Shown here: piece by piece, positions 47,284-57,850 of the stretch
How positions within the stretch are numbered: position 1 is the first letter of the stretch
Layout: each line of letters opens with the position of its first letter
Source of the DNA: Marinomonas colpomeniae
GTDB taxonomy: Bacteria > Pseudomonadota > Gammaproteobacteria > Pseudomonadales > Marinomonadaceae
Assembly: GCF_014803385.1 (NCBI RefSeq)
Contig: NZ_JACYFC010000004.1
Coordinates: forward strand, 124,001-188,000
Direction: 5' to 3'
Length of the DNA: 64,000 nt
Notes under the pieces: model-generated
Database searches by the model: none
Told to the model about the DNA's origin: nothing
Seen by the model: only the letters and a program-made list of their open reading frames with translations
Program-made: the position numbers and the translations under genes

Positions 47284-49791
47284 TTATGCATTATTTATGG
47301 GCGAGGACAAATGCGTATTGGACTCTTCTAAAAGACTTAGGTAATTCTCAGGTGGCATAGGGCGATGAAGATGATAACCCTGACCAACTTGGCAGTGCCA
47401 TTTTTTCAATAATGTTAATATTTCCTCAGACTCAATGCCTTCCGCAACACTGACAATATTTAACTCTTTACTAAGGTCTATCATGCTACGGCATAAAATT
47501 TGGCTTTGTGTATCTACGAGTAAATTCATCACGAAAAAACGATCTATTTTCAATTCATTCGTATTAAGTGAAACAAGATTCTGCATTGAGCTATAACCGA
47601 CACCAAAGTCATCTATGGCTAATTTAAAACCTGCTTTATGTAACTCTTTTACGTTGTTACCAACGATATCGCTATTTTCAAATACACTTGTTTCGGTAAT
47701 TTCTATAGTAAATTTTTCTGCAGGCAATTCATATTGCTTTAGTAACAGGATTGTACGCTTCGCAAAATCTTCTTGGAGAAGGTCTAACGCAGAAATATTA
47801 ATAGACAAACTTTGTGTAAGAAGCGCTTCTGGATGCGTAGATGCCCACTTAAATATCTTTTTAAGTAACATATCAGTCAATTTATAAATCAAACCTGTTT
47901 GTTCGGCTAAAGGAATGAACTCTGCCGGTGAAACTTGCCCTATATGCTCATTACGCCACCTGATGAGGACTTCTCCTCCTACAATATTTCGTCCCACTAA
48001 ATTGACTTGAGGCTGGATATCAAAATACAGCTTTCCGTGCTCAATATCGTCAGTCAATAGCGTAATTAAATGTAGCTGATGTGCATGATTACTTTTCAAT
48101 TGATGAGTAAAAGGAACCCAGTTTCCTGATGAATATAGGACCGAGTTACTGGCTACCATTGCGTTTTGATATAGCTTATCTAGACTTTCGCCTTGTGTTG
48201 GATAGAGTGCACTGCCTATTTTGTATTGGTGTCGAAAATGTATTTTGTTCACTAAGGTCGGTTGTTCGAGCAACTGTTGAATTTGTTGAATCTGCTTTGT
48301 TAGTGAGCTAGGTGTTGTACTTATCAAAACGATGTTTTTAGTGTTTAAACGGATCGATTTTTTTAGTGCTTTATTGGGTAAAGGAAAAGATAAAAAGCCA
48401 TCCATCTGAGACGTTTTTTCATTAATGCTGCTCATTATTTCACATAAGGCTTCATCTGCCGTTGCTGGACCAAAGGCTTGGCTCAATTTTAGATGACTAG
48501 CAATATCTATCATTATAAGAACTAGCTCTGGGTGTTGCTGCTTTACTTTATTTAATTGGATCGGCAAATGATCAAAGTAATAAGAGCGATTGGGTAATCC
48601 TGTTCGTATGTCTGTAACGGCTTCTAGTTGGCGATTGTGTTCTATGTGATTTGCTTTATCGGCAAAGGCAAATGAAAAGCCTAACAGCTGAATGATTGCG
48701 CTTATTGGAAGAAGGGATTCTGTTGCGAAATTAATTGGTAAGAGTTCCCAGTAAATGCAAGTATTAAGAATGCTGCCAAGCATTAAAATAAGCCATGAAA
48801 AGAGATAGAAGCGCGCAGCTATAAACCCTTTCTTGTAAGCTTTAATTCCCCAATAAGTACAAGAGGCAAAAATAAAAACTTCTATCGTCGCGAAAAATAA
48901 CGCAGATGTCTTTACCGCCACTAGCTGAGTTGATAACAAAAATAAAATGAATGCCCAATCACCGTATCTTCTGATAAATGAACGAGGGTGTGGAATTTGA
49001 ACTTCTTTTAAGAAGTGTAAGCTGAACCTATATAGAATCCATGCGGCCATACCAAAAATCACAAAAATGTTACTGACTGTCCATTGGCTAATGGCTTCTG
49101 GAAAAATCCAACGATTGAAACCTGTAATTATTGACAACGAAATAAAAAGTACAATATTCAAACCAAGGTAGTAAACGAAACCTGGTTGTCTGAGTAATAC
49201 AAATACAAAAACGTTATGAACAAGCAGGATAAATAAACCGCTAATAATAAATGCCCAAAAGAGCATTCTTTGTTCTTGTTGTGTAATGGCATCTTCTTCA
49301 TTAAATAATTGAATAGGAGTAAGAAGAGGGCTATTGCCTTGTTTTCTAATAAGTAGCGTTGTGGTGTGTTGGCTGGATAGTGAGATAGGAATCCATATAC
49401 CTTTGTAATGCGCTGTATTGTTATTCCAGTTTTGTAATGCGCCTCTTTTCCAATGGTTTTGTAGCTGGTTTCCATGGAAAAGGTAAAAATCAAGGTGGTC
49501 TATTACATAAAAATTCATGCCGAGGTAAATCGCATTGCTGCCAATTCCCACTGGTGTTATTGGGAATTCTAATTTATGCCAGTAAGCATTGTTGGAGAAG
49601 CCTTGAGACTCATTGTATAACCCCTTCTCGAATTGCTTTTCTTGCAATAAATATTGTGCAGATACAGGACCAATCTCTCTAAAAGTATAAAGTTCTGCAG
49701 GGAGTGTAAGTTGATCTTCTGGCATTAAAAGAGGTTGTGCCCATAACTGAGATGTCAGAAAAAAGAAAAAAAGAAAACCTCTAAATATCAT
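47284..49791 (-). CDS. 7TM-DISM sensor with degenerate GGDEF and EAL domains
   Basis: This 835-aa inner-membrane protein has a signal peptide (1-18), a periplasmic 7TMR-DISM extracellular domain (about 30-170), seven membrane helices (about 175-375), a GGDEF-like domain (about 390-550) that lacks the GGDEF signature, and an EAL domain (about 580-820). The EAL site is largely intact: EVLIR (EAL variant), SINISALDL, IEITET, LAIDDFGVGYSS, LKIDRFFV, AEGIE. It probably hydrolyses cyclic di-GMP in response to a periplasmic ligand, with the GGDEF-like part regulatory. The ligand is unknown. Confidence 0.9.
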   Translation of the reverse strand: MIFRGFLFFFFLTSQLWAQPLLMPEDQLTLPAELYTFREIGPVSAQYLLQEKQFEKGLYNESQGFSNNAYWHKLEFPITPVGIGSNAIYLGMNFYVIDHLDFYLFHGNQLQNHWKRGALQNWNNNTAHYKGIWIPISLSSQHTTTLLIRKQGNSPLLTPIQLFNEEDAITQQEQRMLFWAFIISGLFILLVHNVFVFVLLRQPGFVYYLGLNIVLFISLSIITGFNRWIFPEAISQWTVSNIFVIFGMAAWILYRFSLHFLKEVQIPHPRSFIRRYGDWAFILFLLSTQLVAVKTSALFFATIEVFIFASCTYWGIKAYKKGFIAARFYLFSWLILMLGSILNTCIYWELLPINFATESLLPISAIIQLLGFSFAFADKANHIEHNRQLEAVTDIRTGLPNRSYYFDHLPIQLNKVKQQHPELVLIMIDIASHLKLSQAFGPATADEALCEIMSSINEKTSQMDGFLSFPLPNKALKKSIRLNTKNIVLISTTPSSLTKQIQQIQQLLEQPTLVNKIHFRHQYKIGSALYPTQGESLDKLYQNAMVASNSVLYSSGNWVPFTHQLKSNHAHQLHLITLLTDDIEHGKLYFDIQPQVNLVGRNIVGGEVLIRWRNEHIGQVSPAEFIPLAEQTGLIYKLTDMLLKKIFKWASTHPEALLTQSLSINISALDLLQEDFAKRTILLLKQYELPAEKFTIEITETSVFENSDIVGNNVKELHKAGFKLAIDDFGVGYSSMQNLVSLNTNELKIDRFFVMNLLVDTQSQILCRSMIDLSKELNIVSVAEGIESEEILTLLKKWHCQVGQGYHLHRPMPPENYLSLLEESNTHLSSPINNA

Positions 49792-49957
49792 TCCTACTTA
49801 TCCTTATGTATGGGGTAATGACGGTGCTAAAAACTCCTTTAAGCATAAATTATATTAATGAGTTTGCTTGTAATGGAGAAGTCTTCACTTGCAATCATGT
49901 GCGCTTTCTTAAAATATAGGCGATATTTCTGATATATGTATATTTTTTAGGATTACT

Positions 49958-50440
49958 ATGACCGATAAACTGACCCATTTAGATCATCAAGGCCATGCTC
50001 ATATGGTCGATGTTTCTGATAAAAGTATTACAAAGCGTACTGCAACAGCTCAAGCTATTTTGAAAATGAAAGCATCTACATTAATAAAAGTCATTGAGGG
50101 CGGTTTACCTAAAGGTGATGTATTGGCGACAGCGCGTATTGCTGGTATTCAAGCAGCCAAAAAAACCTCGGACCTTATTCCCCTTTGTCATCCACTAATG
50201 CTAAGTAAAGTTAGTGTGGATATTAATGTCATTAATGAGTGCGAACTAGAAGTTTTATGTACCTGTTCGTTAGCAGGCAAGACAGGGGTAGAAATGGAAG
50301 CGTTAACAGGCGCGAGTATTGCTGCATTAACACTTTATGACATGTGCAAGGCAGTAGACAAAGGAATTGTGATTAATAATGTGTCTTTGCTAGAAAAAAA
50401 GGGTGGAAAAAGTGGTGATTGGAGTAGAGGGAATGCTTAG
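49958..50440 (+). CDS. moaC: Cyclic pyranopterin monophosphate synthase MoaC
   Basis: MoaC, with MoaA, makes cyclic pyranopterin monophosphate, the first molybdenum-cofactor intermediate. The 160-aa product starts [27 protein letters not shown] and has the catalytic [11 protein letters not shown] and the [23 protein letters not shown] core. The start is preceded by AGGATT. It overlaps moaD by 8 nt. No Moco riboswitch is evident upstream. Confidence 0.96.
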   Translation: MTDKLTHLDHQGHAHMVDVSDKSITKRTATAQAILKMKASTLIKVIEGGLPKGDVLATARIAGIQAAKKTSDLIPLCHPLMLSKVSVDINVINECELEVLCTCSLAGKTGVEMEALTGASIAALTLYDMCKAVDKGIVINNVSLLEKKGGKSGDWSRGNA

Positions 50441-50687
50441 TGTGAATGTGGTGTTTTTCGCTTCCTTGAAAGAAATCATAGGTCAAGATTCTTGTGTTAT
50501 TACACTTGATTTGCCAGTGAGTATTGGTCAACTAAAGCAAAAATTGGCGAATGAATTGAAAAATGGGCAAGCATTATTAGATGAGAGTATCCAATCTTCA
50601 GTAGATTTTGAATTTACAAGAGACGCAGATATGATTTCTGAGTCTGTGAAAGAAATTGCTTTTTTTCCACCTGTAACGGGAGGTTAA
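50433..50687 (+). CDS. moaD: Molybdopterin synthase small subunit MoaD
   Basis: MoaD is the ubiquitin-like sulfur carrier of molybdopterin synthase. The 84-aa product ends in VTGG, the Gly-Gly tail that becomes a thiocarboxylate. ATG 50433 follows GGAG at 8 nt and begins [17 protein letters not shown]; the longer upstream frame is unnecessary. Its stop directly abuts moaE. Confidence 0.95.
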   Translation: MLSVNVVFFASLKEIIGQDSCVITLDLPVSIGQLKQKLANELKNGQALLDESIQSSVDFEFTRDADMISESVKEIAFFPPVTGG

Positions 50688-51137
50688 ATGATACAAGTTC
50701 AGCAAGAAAATTTTCAGGTTGATGACTTATATAACAATTTATTAAAAGCCAACCAAACAGGTGCAGTTGTTATGTTTGTTGGCTTGGTTCGTCAATTTTC
50801 CGACTTGTCTAAACAGGCTTGTTCTTTTGAGCTAGAGCATTATCCAGGTATGACAGAGCGTAATTTACAAGCGATTGTGGATGAAGCCAATAGCCGTTGG
50901 TCTTTGCTTGATGTCTCTGTCGTTCATCGTGTAGGACGCTTGTCTATTGACGATCAAATCGTGTTTGTTGGGGTGAGTGCTGCTCATCGTGCTGAAGCAT
51001 TTGAGGCCTGCGATTTTATTATGGATTATTTGAAAAGCCGTGCTGCTTTTTGGAAAAAAGAAACCCAAGGCTTAGAGTCACGATGGGTTGCTGCCAATAC
51101 GAATGATGAAAAAAGCCTAGAGCGTTGGGTTAAATAA
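50688..51137 (+). CDS. moaE: Molybdopterin synthase catalytic subunit MoaE
   Basis: MoaE binds the MoaD tail and transfers sulfur to cyclic pyranopterin, making molybdopterin. The 149-aa product has the LEHYPGMTER and VHRVGRLSIDDQIVFVGVSAAHRAEAF motifs and the catalytic-lysine region AAFWKKE. It follows moaD with no gap. moaA and moaB are not in the window. Confidence 0.96.
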   Translation: MIQVQQENFQVDDLYNNLLKANQTGAVVMFVGLVRQFSDLSKQACSFELEHYPGMTERNLQAIVDEANSRWSLLDVSVVHRVGRLSIDDQIVFVGVSAAHRAEAFEACDFIMDYLKSRAAFWKKETQGLESRWVAANTNDEKSLERWVK

Positions 51138-51154
51138 TATAAACATATTTTCGA

Positions 51155-52402
51155 TTAATGTGGGCGCAGCGTTTTTTTACGTCCACTGGCGTGCCGTTCT
51201 CTGTATTCTGTGTCTATGTATTTGTCTGTTGTTGCCATACTGGCGTGTCCAGCGTCTTCTCTAACGTGTTCTTTTGGTCGGGTTTTAACATCTTCGGATA
51301 TACCAGTATGTCTTAGCCAATGAACTGTGGCGACCCGTAAATCGTCAGCATCGGCACTCATGCCATCTTCACACATACGCTCATGGGCTTTATCGAAACA
51401 TGATTGAACAATATTCCGAACTTGTCTCGAGCTTGTCATAGCGCCTTGACCACGATTTTTGGGTACTAGAGGGGTATTCTCTGCAATCGTAGGCAGTGTA
51501 GGCAAGTCTCTAAATCGTCTATAGCGAATAAGGGATGAGAGCATGTCGTCTGATACTGCGACCAGACGTTCTTTGTTGCCTTTTGACAGAACTTTAAACC
51601 ACCAATGTCCATCGGCGTCTTTTATAAAGTCTCCCATTGTAGGCGCAGACCTTTCATCTGCGACTAATTCAGATATACGTAAATACATTCCGAGTAGGGC
51701 GTTCATAATAAATAAAGTGCGTTCGTGTGTTATCGGGTCTTCTTCTGCCAATAGTTCTGCCGTTTCAATTACGTAATCCCACTGCAAGTTTGAAATACGC
51801 CTTACTTGTTTTCTCGTCACTTCTTTTTTTACAAATTTACTTTTTTGACGAATCAGCGCAACTGGATTTTGCTGTGCTGCATCTTCTTGCATAAGAAAAC
51901 CATAATAGGAAGAGAGAATGGAAAAGGTCGCACGAATAGCGGATTGAGATAAAGAATGTTGTTTGGTTTGTGGTACGTCACCATTTTTAAACTCTAGCTT
52001 GCTGACATGAGCAACAAAAGGACGCCATGTTTTATTTGGTGTTCTTTCTCCCATTTGTAATTTAAAGCGAGCAACATTTTTCGTACCTATCCATGTTTCA
52101 GGTGGTGCGATGCAAAAATGGATGAATTCTTCAATTTGGTCTCGTCGTAAATGCGTAGAAGGGCAAGAGGCGAAATTCCACGACCAAAGTAACAGGCGCT
52201 CAACTTCACGACGATACGAATTAAACGTCGCTTGAGAGCCGTTGTAGCTGTAAATAAAGCAAAGTGCGAGTTGTAGATCGCGACGATAGTCTGGGTCGGA
52301 CAGTTGAGGGGTGTAGCTTTCTAAATGAGCCGCAATGCTTTCAAATTGAGTGAAAGGGTTCGGTAAATGTTCTAAGTTATCTATTAAAGCAAGAGGTGTC
52401 AT
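51155..52402 (-). CDS. Solitary tyrosine recombinase/integrase
   Basis: This 415-aa protein is a site-specific tyrosine recombinase. A core-binding SAM-like domain (about 30-180) precedes the catalytic domain. The catalytic set is visible: Arg in LGMYLRISELVADE, Lys in VLSKGNKERLVAV, HxxR in HWLRHTG, His in DAGHASMATTD, and Tyr in KYIDTEY. It is too divergent for XerC or XerD. There is no adjacent tRNA, excisionase or phage gene, so it is either a remnant of a mobile element or a housekeeping-type chromosomal recombinase. It converges with moaE 17 nt away. Confidence 0.88.
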   Translation of the reverse strand: MTPLALIDNLEHLPNPFTQFESIAAHLESYTPQLSDPDYRRDLQLALCFIYSYNGSQATFNSYRREVERLLLWSWNFASCPSTHLRRDQIEEFIHFCIAPPETWIGTKNVARFKLQMGERTPNKTWRPFVAHVSKLEFKNGDVPQTKQHSLSQSAIRATFSILSSYYGFLMQEDAAQQNPVALIRQKSKFVKKEVTRKQVRRISNLQWDYVIETAELLAEEDPITHERTLFIMNALLGMYLRISELVADERSAPTMGDFIKDADGHWWFKVLSKGNKERLVAVSDDMLSSLIRYRRFRDLPTLPTIAENTPLVPKNRGQGAMTSSRQVRNIVQSCFDKAHERMCEDGMSADADDLRVATVHWLRHTGISEDVKTRPKEHVREDAGHASMATTDKYIDTEYRERHASGRKKTLRPH

Positions 52403-52830
52403 AATCTTTCATATTTAGATTGATGACTTAGATTAACAAATTTCCGTCAGTATCCCTATTCCTATTGAGCGATTTGAGTACGGCATCTCTATATGTCTAT
52501 TTTTTAAACGTCTGTTCACGAAGTGTTATTTAGTTATTGAACTGCAATTGATAGAGGTTGGTTGGTGTAATAAATCATGATACTGAGTCACTAATAGTGT
52601 TCAATCAGTCTTTATTTCAGTGGCCAACCACACATATTTCAGCTTGATTAAATGGCTTCGTAATTCATCTGAATTGGTTAAGTAGAGTCTCGATTTAATA
52701 TGTGACTCTTATCTCTGTGAACTCAGAGATAAGAGCTTCAAATAAGAATATATTCCAGAATTAGTATTCTTCGTTTCGTATCGATTTTACTAAAAAATTA
52801 ATCAATAAATGTCACTCTCATAATCCGAAG
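52403..52830. other. Intergenic region between recombinase and chemoreceptor
   Basis: No gene is evident in these 428 AT-rich bases. The only clear structure is the strong hairpin at 52706-52735. I saw no direct repeats that would mark element ends. Confidence 0.4.
52706..52735. terminator. Strong hairpin downstream of the chemoreceptor gene
   Basis: A 12-bp perfect stem CTCTTATCTCTG with CAGAGATAAGAG closes a 6-nt loop about 95 nt past the mcp stop. It lacks a clear T-run on either strand, so it may stabilise the transcript end rather than terminate by itself. Confidence 0.45.
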
Positions 52831-55239
52831 TTATTTTTCCTGCTGTTCATTTGATTCTTTTATACGTATTTTATTACGTCTATTTGTCGACCAGTTTTTG
52901 TTAGTCACCGTAAAGACACTGATTTTATTCATTATGGTGTCACCAAGTTTCTCTATATCTGCACCAACTAGAGTAGATTCTTCACCAGCAGCTTCAGATT
53001 CCTGAAAACTAAGATTCATGAGTTCATAAGTGTCATTTATTTCCATAAACCCTGACTGTTGGTTTTTGAGTGCAGAATCAATATCTTTGACACGATCAAA
53101 AATAATCACCATAGCGTCGTTTACCAGAGCAAGTTCTTGCGTTGCCTGATTAACGCTTTTAGACGACTTATCTGCATTGCTCTGACTGTTAGCCATCAAA
53201 GTCACAACAGATTGAGTACTAGATTGAATAGTATTAACCATTTCAGTTACTTGATTAGTCGATTGACGTGTTTTTGATGCTAAACTTCTAACTTCATCAG
53301 CAACTACCGCAAAACCTCGTCCTGCTTCACCTGCGCGAGCTGCTTCTATAGCTGCATTCAATGCTAAAAGATTTGTTTGTTCAGCAATGCCATTAATGAC
53401 ATCAATTATTCCTGAAATACGATCCGTATCTTCTGTTAATGTATCAATTGCAGCAACTGCTTGCGTGACATTATCAGATAAAATATCCATAGAGTCGTGA
53501 ACGTCTTCCATCGCTTTAGAGGTGTTTTTAACCACTTTATTACCACTTTCTGTTGACTCTCTTATTTGCCCTAATTTTTCATCGACGACTTGTGTTGACT
53601 CGTTTGTTGAAATTAACAGTGAATTGATTTTTTCGGAATGTAATTTTTGTTTATGAGATGATTCAGAAATTTTATGGTTTACATCCGCCATATCTTTTGA
53701 AATAGGTATCAGACGAACAACTGAATCAAGTACAGCGGAGAAGGTGGTATCAATATGGCCTATAAATAAATTGATGCCTTGAGAGAGTTTTGCTGTTTCA
53801 TCTTTCCCCTTTATTTCTAAACGTTTAGTCAAATCCCCTTCGCCTTCAGAGAGGCAAAAGACAGTATCTATCACATGATTGATTGGTTTTATGATAATAA
53901 CGGCCAATAACCAACCTAGTATCGTGCCGACTACTAAGAAAATACAAACAAAAACTAAGATGTGTTTAAACAGCGTTTCATTTAATACATCGAGTCCATA
54001 TAGTGTCTCACTTTCATCGACTTCACTCATAATGACCCAGTTTAGATCTTTTATGTCTAAGGGCTTGTAAGCAGAAAAAACATTATGGCCATAAATATTC
54101 TCAAAAACAGAAAATCCTGTCTCTCCAGAAAGTGCTTTTTGTACGCCAATAGTATCGACTGATTGAAGGCTGATGGAGCTTTCTTTTTCTTTTAAATTTT
54201 GTAAAACAACATCTGATACTCCTGTTGCAGACAAGGAAGCTAAATAATCTTCTTTATTTTCAATGAGTCTGCGACTATTGCTGCGCATTGTTTTATTTTC
54301 ACCAATTAAATAGGTTTCCCCCGTTTTACCCAGGCCACTGTGTTCCCAATCATTATTATGGTTCATTATTCGATTGATTCGATCAACTGGCATTTGAAAT
54401 ATCAAGATTCCAACCAAGGTGTCTTTATCGAAAATAGGAGATGAAATAAATGAGGCTGCTTTGTTGTAAGAAGGTGTGTAAGAAGAAAAATCGGTTAAAA
54501 AAGTTTGATCTTTATCTGTTGCAGAAAGAGCCTTTCTGTAAGCTTCACCAATAGCCGAGTCTGCATAAGGCCCTAATTTTAGCGATGTTGCGTAATCAAG
54601 TTCTTTATAAACGCTATAAATTATATGACCTTCTTTTGCGTCCACAAGAAAAATATCGTAATAATCAAATAGCTGTTGATACTGTCTAAATATGGGGTGG
54701 AATTTTGAATGATGTTGTGTGTAATCGTTTGTTATACCTGCATCTATAAGGCTATCTTTTTCACCTAATGGAGCTGGATTTTCACTAATATACAAACCTT
54801 GTAGTGCCCAAGCAGGCTTTCCTGCTTTTTCAAATAAATCATTTGGAGAAGAGGTTTTTCCAGTGTTAAGGGCTTTGTATTCAACATCAAATTGGGTGTT
54901 ATAAAAATCTTTAAGAGTTGATTTTTTTACAGCTATATCTGCATCGCTTATTTGTCCTACATAGTTATGGAATGATGTATCCATACTTTCCATTGCTTCT
55001 ACGACCATTAAATTGCTTGAGAAACTGATAATTTGGTCTTGAATTAAGGTGATGTAATCTTCAATAGTTGTTGCTGTAACGTCTCTTAGGGCAATCAATT
55101 TATCTTGTTTGTCTTTCTTTACGATAACTGAAGCATCGTTCATTGCAGTGTTGTGCAGCACTAAACTGATTATCAATGTAGGTACAAACGCTAATATAGT
55201 GCCTAGTAAAATCAGACGAATTTTGATGGTTACATTCAT
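52831..55239 (-). CDS. Methyl-accepting chemotaxis protein
   Basis: This 802-aa chemoreceptor has an N-terminal membrane helix (about 8-28), a large periplasmic ligand domain of Cache type (about 30-420, with [20 protein letters not shown]), a second helix (about 425-450), a HAMP domain, and the cytoplasmic signalling coiled coil with the tip [21 protein letters not shown] (within about 614-656). No C-terminal CheR-binding pentapeptide is seen; it ends in a charged tail. The ligand is unknown. The gene stands alone. Confidence 0.93.
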   Translation of the reverse strand: MNVTIKIRLILLGTILAFVPTLIISLVLHNTAMNDASVIVKKDKQDKLIALRDVTATTIEDYITLIQDQIISFSSNLMVVEAMESMDTSFHNYVGQISDADIAVKKSTLKDFYNTQFDVEYKALNTGKTSSPNDLFEKAGKPAWALQGLYISENPAPLGEKDSLIDAGITNDYTQHHSKFHPIFRQYQQLFDYYDIFLVDAKEGHIIYSVYKELDYATSLKLGPYADSAIGEAYRKALSATDKDQTFLTDFSSYTPSYNKAASFISSPIFDKDTLVGILIFQMPVDRINRIMNHNNDWEHSGLGKTGETYLIGENKTMRSNSRRLIENKEDYLASLSATGVSDVVLQNLKEKESSISLQSVDTIGVQKALSGETGFSVFENIYGHNVFSAYKPLDIKDLNWVIMSEVDESETLYGLDVLNETLFKHILVFVCIFLVVGTILGWLLAVIIIKPINHVIDTVFCLSEGEGDLTKRLEIKGKDETAKLSQGINLFIGHIDTTFSAVLDSVVRLIPISKDMADVNHKISESSHKQKLHSEKINSLLISTNESTQVVDEKLGQIRESTESGNKVVKNTSKAMEDVHDSMDILSDNVTQAVAAIDTLTEDTDRISGIIDVINGIAEQTNLLALNAAIEAARAGEAGRGFAVVADEVRSLASKTRQSTNQVTEMVNTIQSSTQSVVTLMANSQSNADKSSKSVNQATQELALVNDAMVIIFDRVKDIDSALKNQQSGFMEINDTYELMNLSFQESEAAGEESTLVGADIEKLGDTIMNKISVFTVTNKNWSTNRRNKIRIKESNEQQEK

Positions 55240-55604
55240 TTATACTATGTCCTTATATTGGATTTCTCTATTAGTTCTTTGTTTGAAAATCGATCCAGTT
55301 AAAGACCTATAGTTTTTTATTAGCATGTAATAAACTTACTAAAAGCTGGTTTTAATTTGATATCTATTAGATATATTATTCATTTAATGAAGCCTTAAAG
55401 AGTGATAGTTAAATCTGTAGTTTTATAAGTTTTTATAAAAATATAGTCTATTAAAAATGCGAATGTTCATTTTTTTGTAAAGTGATGTAACATCATATAG
55501 ATAGGTTTATTGCTGTATTTCTGAAGTAGAGAGATTGTTGGTGAGGAAAAATATTATTTATAATGCTTAGCTTGATAAGCTGAAGCTCATATGCAAAAAA
55601 AGCG
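55240..55604. other. AT-rich region upstream of the chemoreceptor gene
   Basis: This region should hold the mcp promoter on the minus strand. A 13-bp perfect palindrome TGATGT-A-ACATCA lies at 55483-55495. I saw no small gene. Confidence 0.4.
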
Positions 55605-55634
55605 AAAAAAGCGAACACAAAGGTTCGCTTTTTT
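55605..55634. terminator. Terminator of the OsmC-YcaO gene
   Basis: A 12-bp perfect stem AAAAAAGCGAAC with GTTCGCTTTTTT closes a 6-nt loop. It lies 30 nt after the minus-strand stop and has T-runs on both strands. Confidence 0.9.
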
Positions 55635-55663
55635 ATTTTGTTGATCCAAACTAATTAACAGCG

Positions 55664-57850
55664 TTATTTCGTAGTGCTTATTTTTCGTGCTTGATGCAAT
55701 TTTTTGTAGCTTTCAATTAATCGTAAATGTGGCTCTATTCCTTCAAGTTGCATACTAGTCTTAGTTAGACCGTAAAAGCGTACTTCACCAGTGACAGAGC
55801 CCACCACATTTTCCATAACGTCTTTACTAAACATACGATTGAAATTATGCATGAAATCGCTAAGCTCTAACTCATCGTCTAACATGACTTCTAATACAGC
55901 ATTCATGGCTTGATAGAATAGGCCTCGTTTTACCGTATTGTCATTAAACTGTAGAAACTCACCGACTAGCTCCATGGCATCTTCGTGTGAATCGAGTGCC
56001 AAATAGATTAGGATTTTAAGTTCCATTATGGTTAATTGGCCCCAAACTGTATTGTCATCAAATACAATGCCGATTAAGGTAGGGATATCTGTGTAGTTAT
56101 CGAGTTGACTATCTTCTAGTCGATTCACTAAATCGGCTAGCTGTTTATCGCTTAAAGAATGTAGGTTTAAGATATCTTCACGATAACTCAGCGCTTTGTT
56201 TGTATTGTCCCAAACTAAGTCTTCAACTGGGTACACCTCAGAATAATCTGGTACTAGAATACGACAGGCTGAAGCGCCCAAGTCTGTAAATTCGGCAATA
56301 TACACCTCTTTACCTAGATCTTCTAAGATGCCAAATAAACTGTTTGCTTCTTCTTCATTTGTTCCAGAAAAATCCCATTCGCTGAACTCGTAGTCATGTT
56401 TATCACTAAAGAAGTGCCATGAAATAACACCAGTAGAATCAATGAAGTGTTCAACAAAATTTTCAGGTTCGCTAACCGCCATACTGTTAAACGTTGGTTT
56501 TGGTACATCGTTTAAACCTTCAAAGCTACGACCTTGTAGCAATTCAGTTAAACTGCGTTCTAATGCAACTTCAAGGCTAGGATGCGCACCAAAAGAAGCA
56601 AATACACCACCTGTTTTTGGGTTCATTAAAGTGACACACATTACTGGGAACTGACCGCCAAGTGATGCATCTTTTACTACTACTGGAAAGCCTTGTTCTT
56701 CTAAGCCATTAATACCTGCAAGAATATTTGGGTATTTTTCAAGTACTTGCATAGGGACATCAGGTAAAACAATTTCTTCTTCGATAATTTGGCGTTTCAC
56801 AGCACGCTCAAAAATTTCTGACAAGCACTGTACATGAGCTTCTTGTAGGTTATTACCGGCACTCATACCATTACTTAAAAAGAGGTTTTCGATTAGATTT
56901 GATGGGAAGTACACAATTTCACCATCGGACTTTCGAGTATAGGGAATCGAACAAATACCACGTTCTTTATTACCTGAATTAGTATCAATCAAGTGCGAGC
57001 CAAACAGCTCGTCGTCTGGGTTGTAAATATCTAAGCAGTAATCATCTAACACACCAATTGGTAAAGCATCATCTTCTGTTAATGCAAACCACTTTTCATT
57101 GGGATAATGAACAAATTCACTGTTGGCAATGTCTGCGCCAAAAAATTGATCATTATAGAAAAAATTGTTATTTAAACGCTCAATAAACTCCCCAAGAGCT
57201 GAGCAAAGGGCACTTTCTTTAGATGCGCCTTTACCGTTGGTAAAACACATAGGCGAAGCCGCGTCACGAATATGAAGAGACCAAACATTGGGCACTATAT
57301 TACGCCATGATGAGATCTCAATTTTCATTCCAAGGTCGGCTAACGTCTCTGTCATGTTGGCAATGGTTTGTTCTACAGGTAGGTCTTTTCCCAGAATAAA
57401 AGTATTTGATGCATTATCGGACTGACCCATGAGCATAGCATTTGCATCAGAATCTAGATTTTCAACGGTTTCAATTTTAAATTCAGGCCCCGTTTGCACG
57501 ACCTTCTTAACAGTACAGCGGTCAATAGAACGTAAAATACCTTGGCGATCTTTATCTGAAATATCTTCTGGAAGCTCAACTTGGATTCGAAAGATCTGAT
57601 TGTAACGATCTTCTGGATCGACAATATTATTTTGAGAGAGACGAATGTTATCTGTCGGGATATCACGAGATTTACAATATACCTTTACAAAATATGCGGC
57701 ACAAAGAGCTGACGAAGCTAAGAAGTAATCAAATGGGCTAGGAGCTGAACCGTCACCTTTATAACGGATCGGTTGATCAGTGGTAACGGTGAAATCATCA
57801 AACTTGGCTTCAAGTCTTAGATTGTCGAGAAAATTAACTTTGATTTCCAT
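55664..57850 (-). CDS. ycaO: OsmC domain-YcaO domain fusion protein
   Basis: This 728-aa protein joins an OsmC-like peroxidase domain (about 1-135) to a YcaO ATP-dependent domain (about 150-590) and a helical C-terminus (about 600-728). Two OsmC cysteines are visible, in SSALCAAYFVKVYC and SIDRCTVKKVV. YcaO ATP/Mg glutamates are in GEFIERLNNNFF (about 220) and SEIFERAVKRQIIEEE (about 343). E. coli YcaO acts with RimO in methylthiolation of ribosomal protein S12; this is the best guess here. No peptide precursor or dehydrogenase is nearby, so azoline peptide synthesis is unlikely. A LysR-type box lies 235 nt upstream of the start. Confidence 0.9.
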   Translation of the reverse strand: MEIKVNFLDNLRLEAKFDDFTVTTDQPIRYKGDGSAPSPFDYFLASSALCAAYFVKVYCKSRDIPTDNIRLSQNNIVDPEDRYNQIFRIQVELPEDISDKDRQGILRSIDRCTVKKVVQTGPEFKIETVENLDSDANAMLMGQSDNASNTFILGKDLPVEQTIANMTETLADLGMKIEISSWRNIVPNVWSLHIRDAASPMCFTNGKGASKESALCSALGEFIERLNNNFFYNDQFFGADIANSEFVHYPNEKWFALTEDDALPIGVLDDYCLDIYNPDDELFGSHLIDTNSGNKERGICSIPYTRKSDGEIVYFPSNLIENLFLSNGMSAGNNLQEAHVQCLSEIFERAVKRQIIEEEIVLPDVPMQVLEKYPNILAGINGLEEQGFPVVVKDASLGGQFPVMCVTLMNPKTGGVFASFGAHPSLEVALERSLTELLQGRSFEGLNDVPKPTFNSMAVSEPENFVEHFIDSTGVISWHFFSDKHDYEFSEWDFSGTNEEEANSLFGILEDLGKEVYIAEFTDLGASACRILVPDYSEVYPVEDLVWDNTNKALSYREDILNLHSLSDKQLADLVNRLEDSQLDNYTDIPTLIGIVFDDNTVWGQLTIMELKILIYLALDSHEDAMELVGEFLQFNDNTVKRGLFYQAMNAVLEVMLDDELELSDFMHNFNRMFSKDVMENVVGSVTGEVRFYGLTKTSMQLEGIEPHLRLIESYKKLHQARKISTTK

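Noticed and set aside
49792..49957. Molybdenum-cofactor riboswitch before moaC
   Set aside because: The 166-nt leader is AT-rich and shows no strong multi-helix structure by eye.
55664..57850. A ribosomal azoline-peptide (RiPP) cluster around YcaO
   Set aside because: No short precursor gene, dehydrogenase, E1-like partner or exporter is adjacent; the OsmC fusion fits the S12-related YcaO type better.
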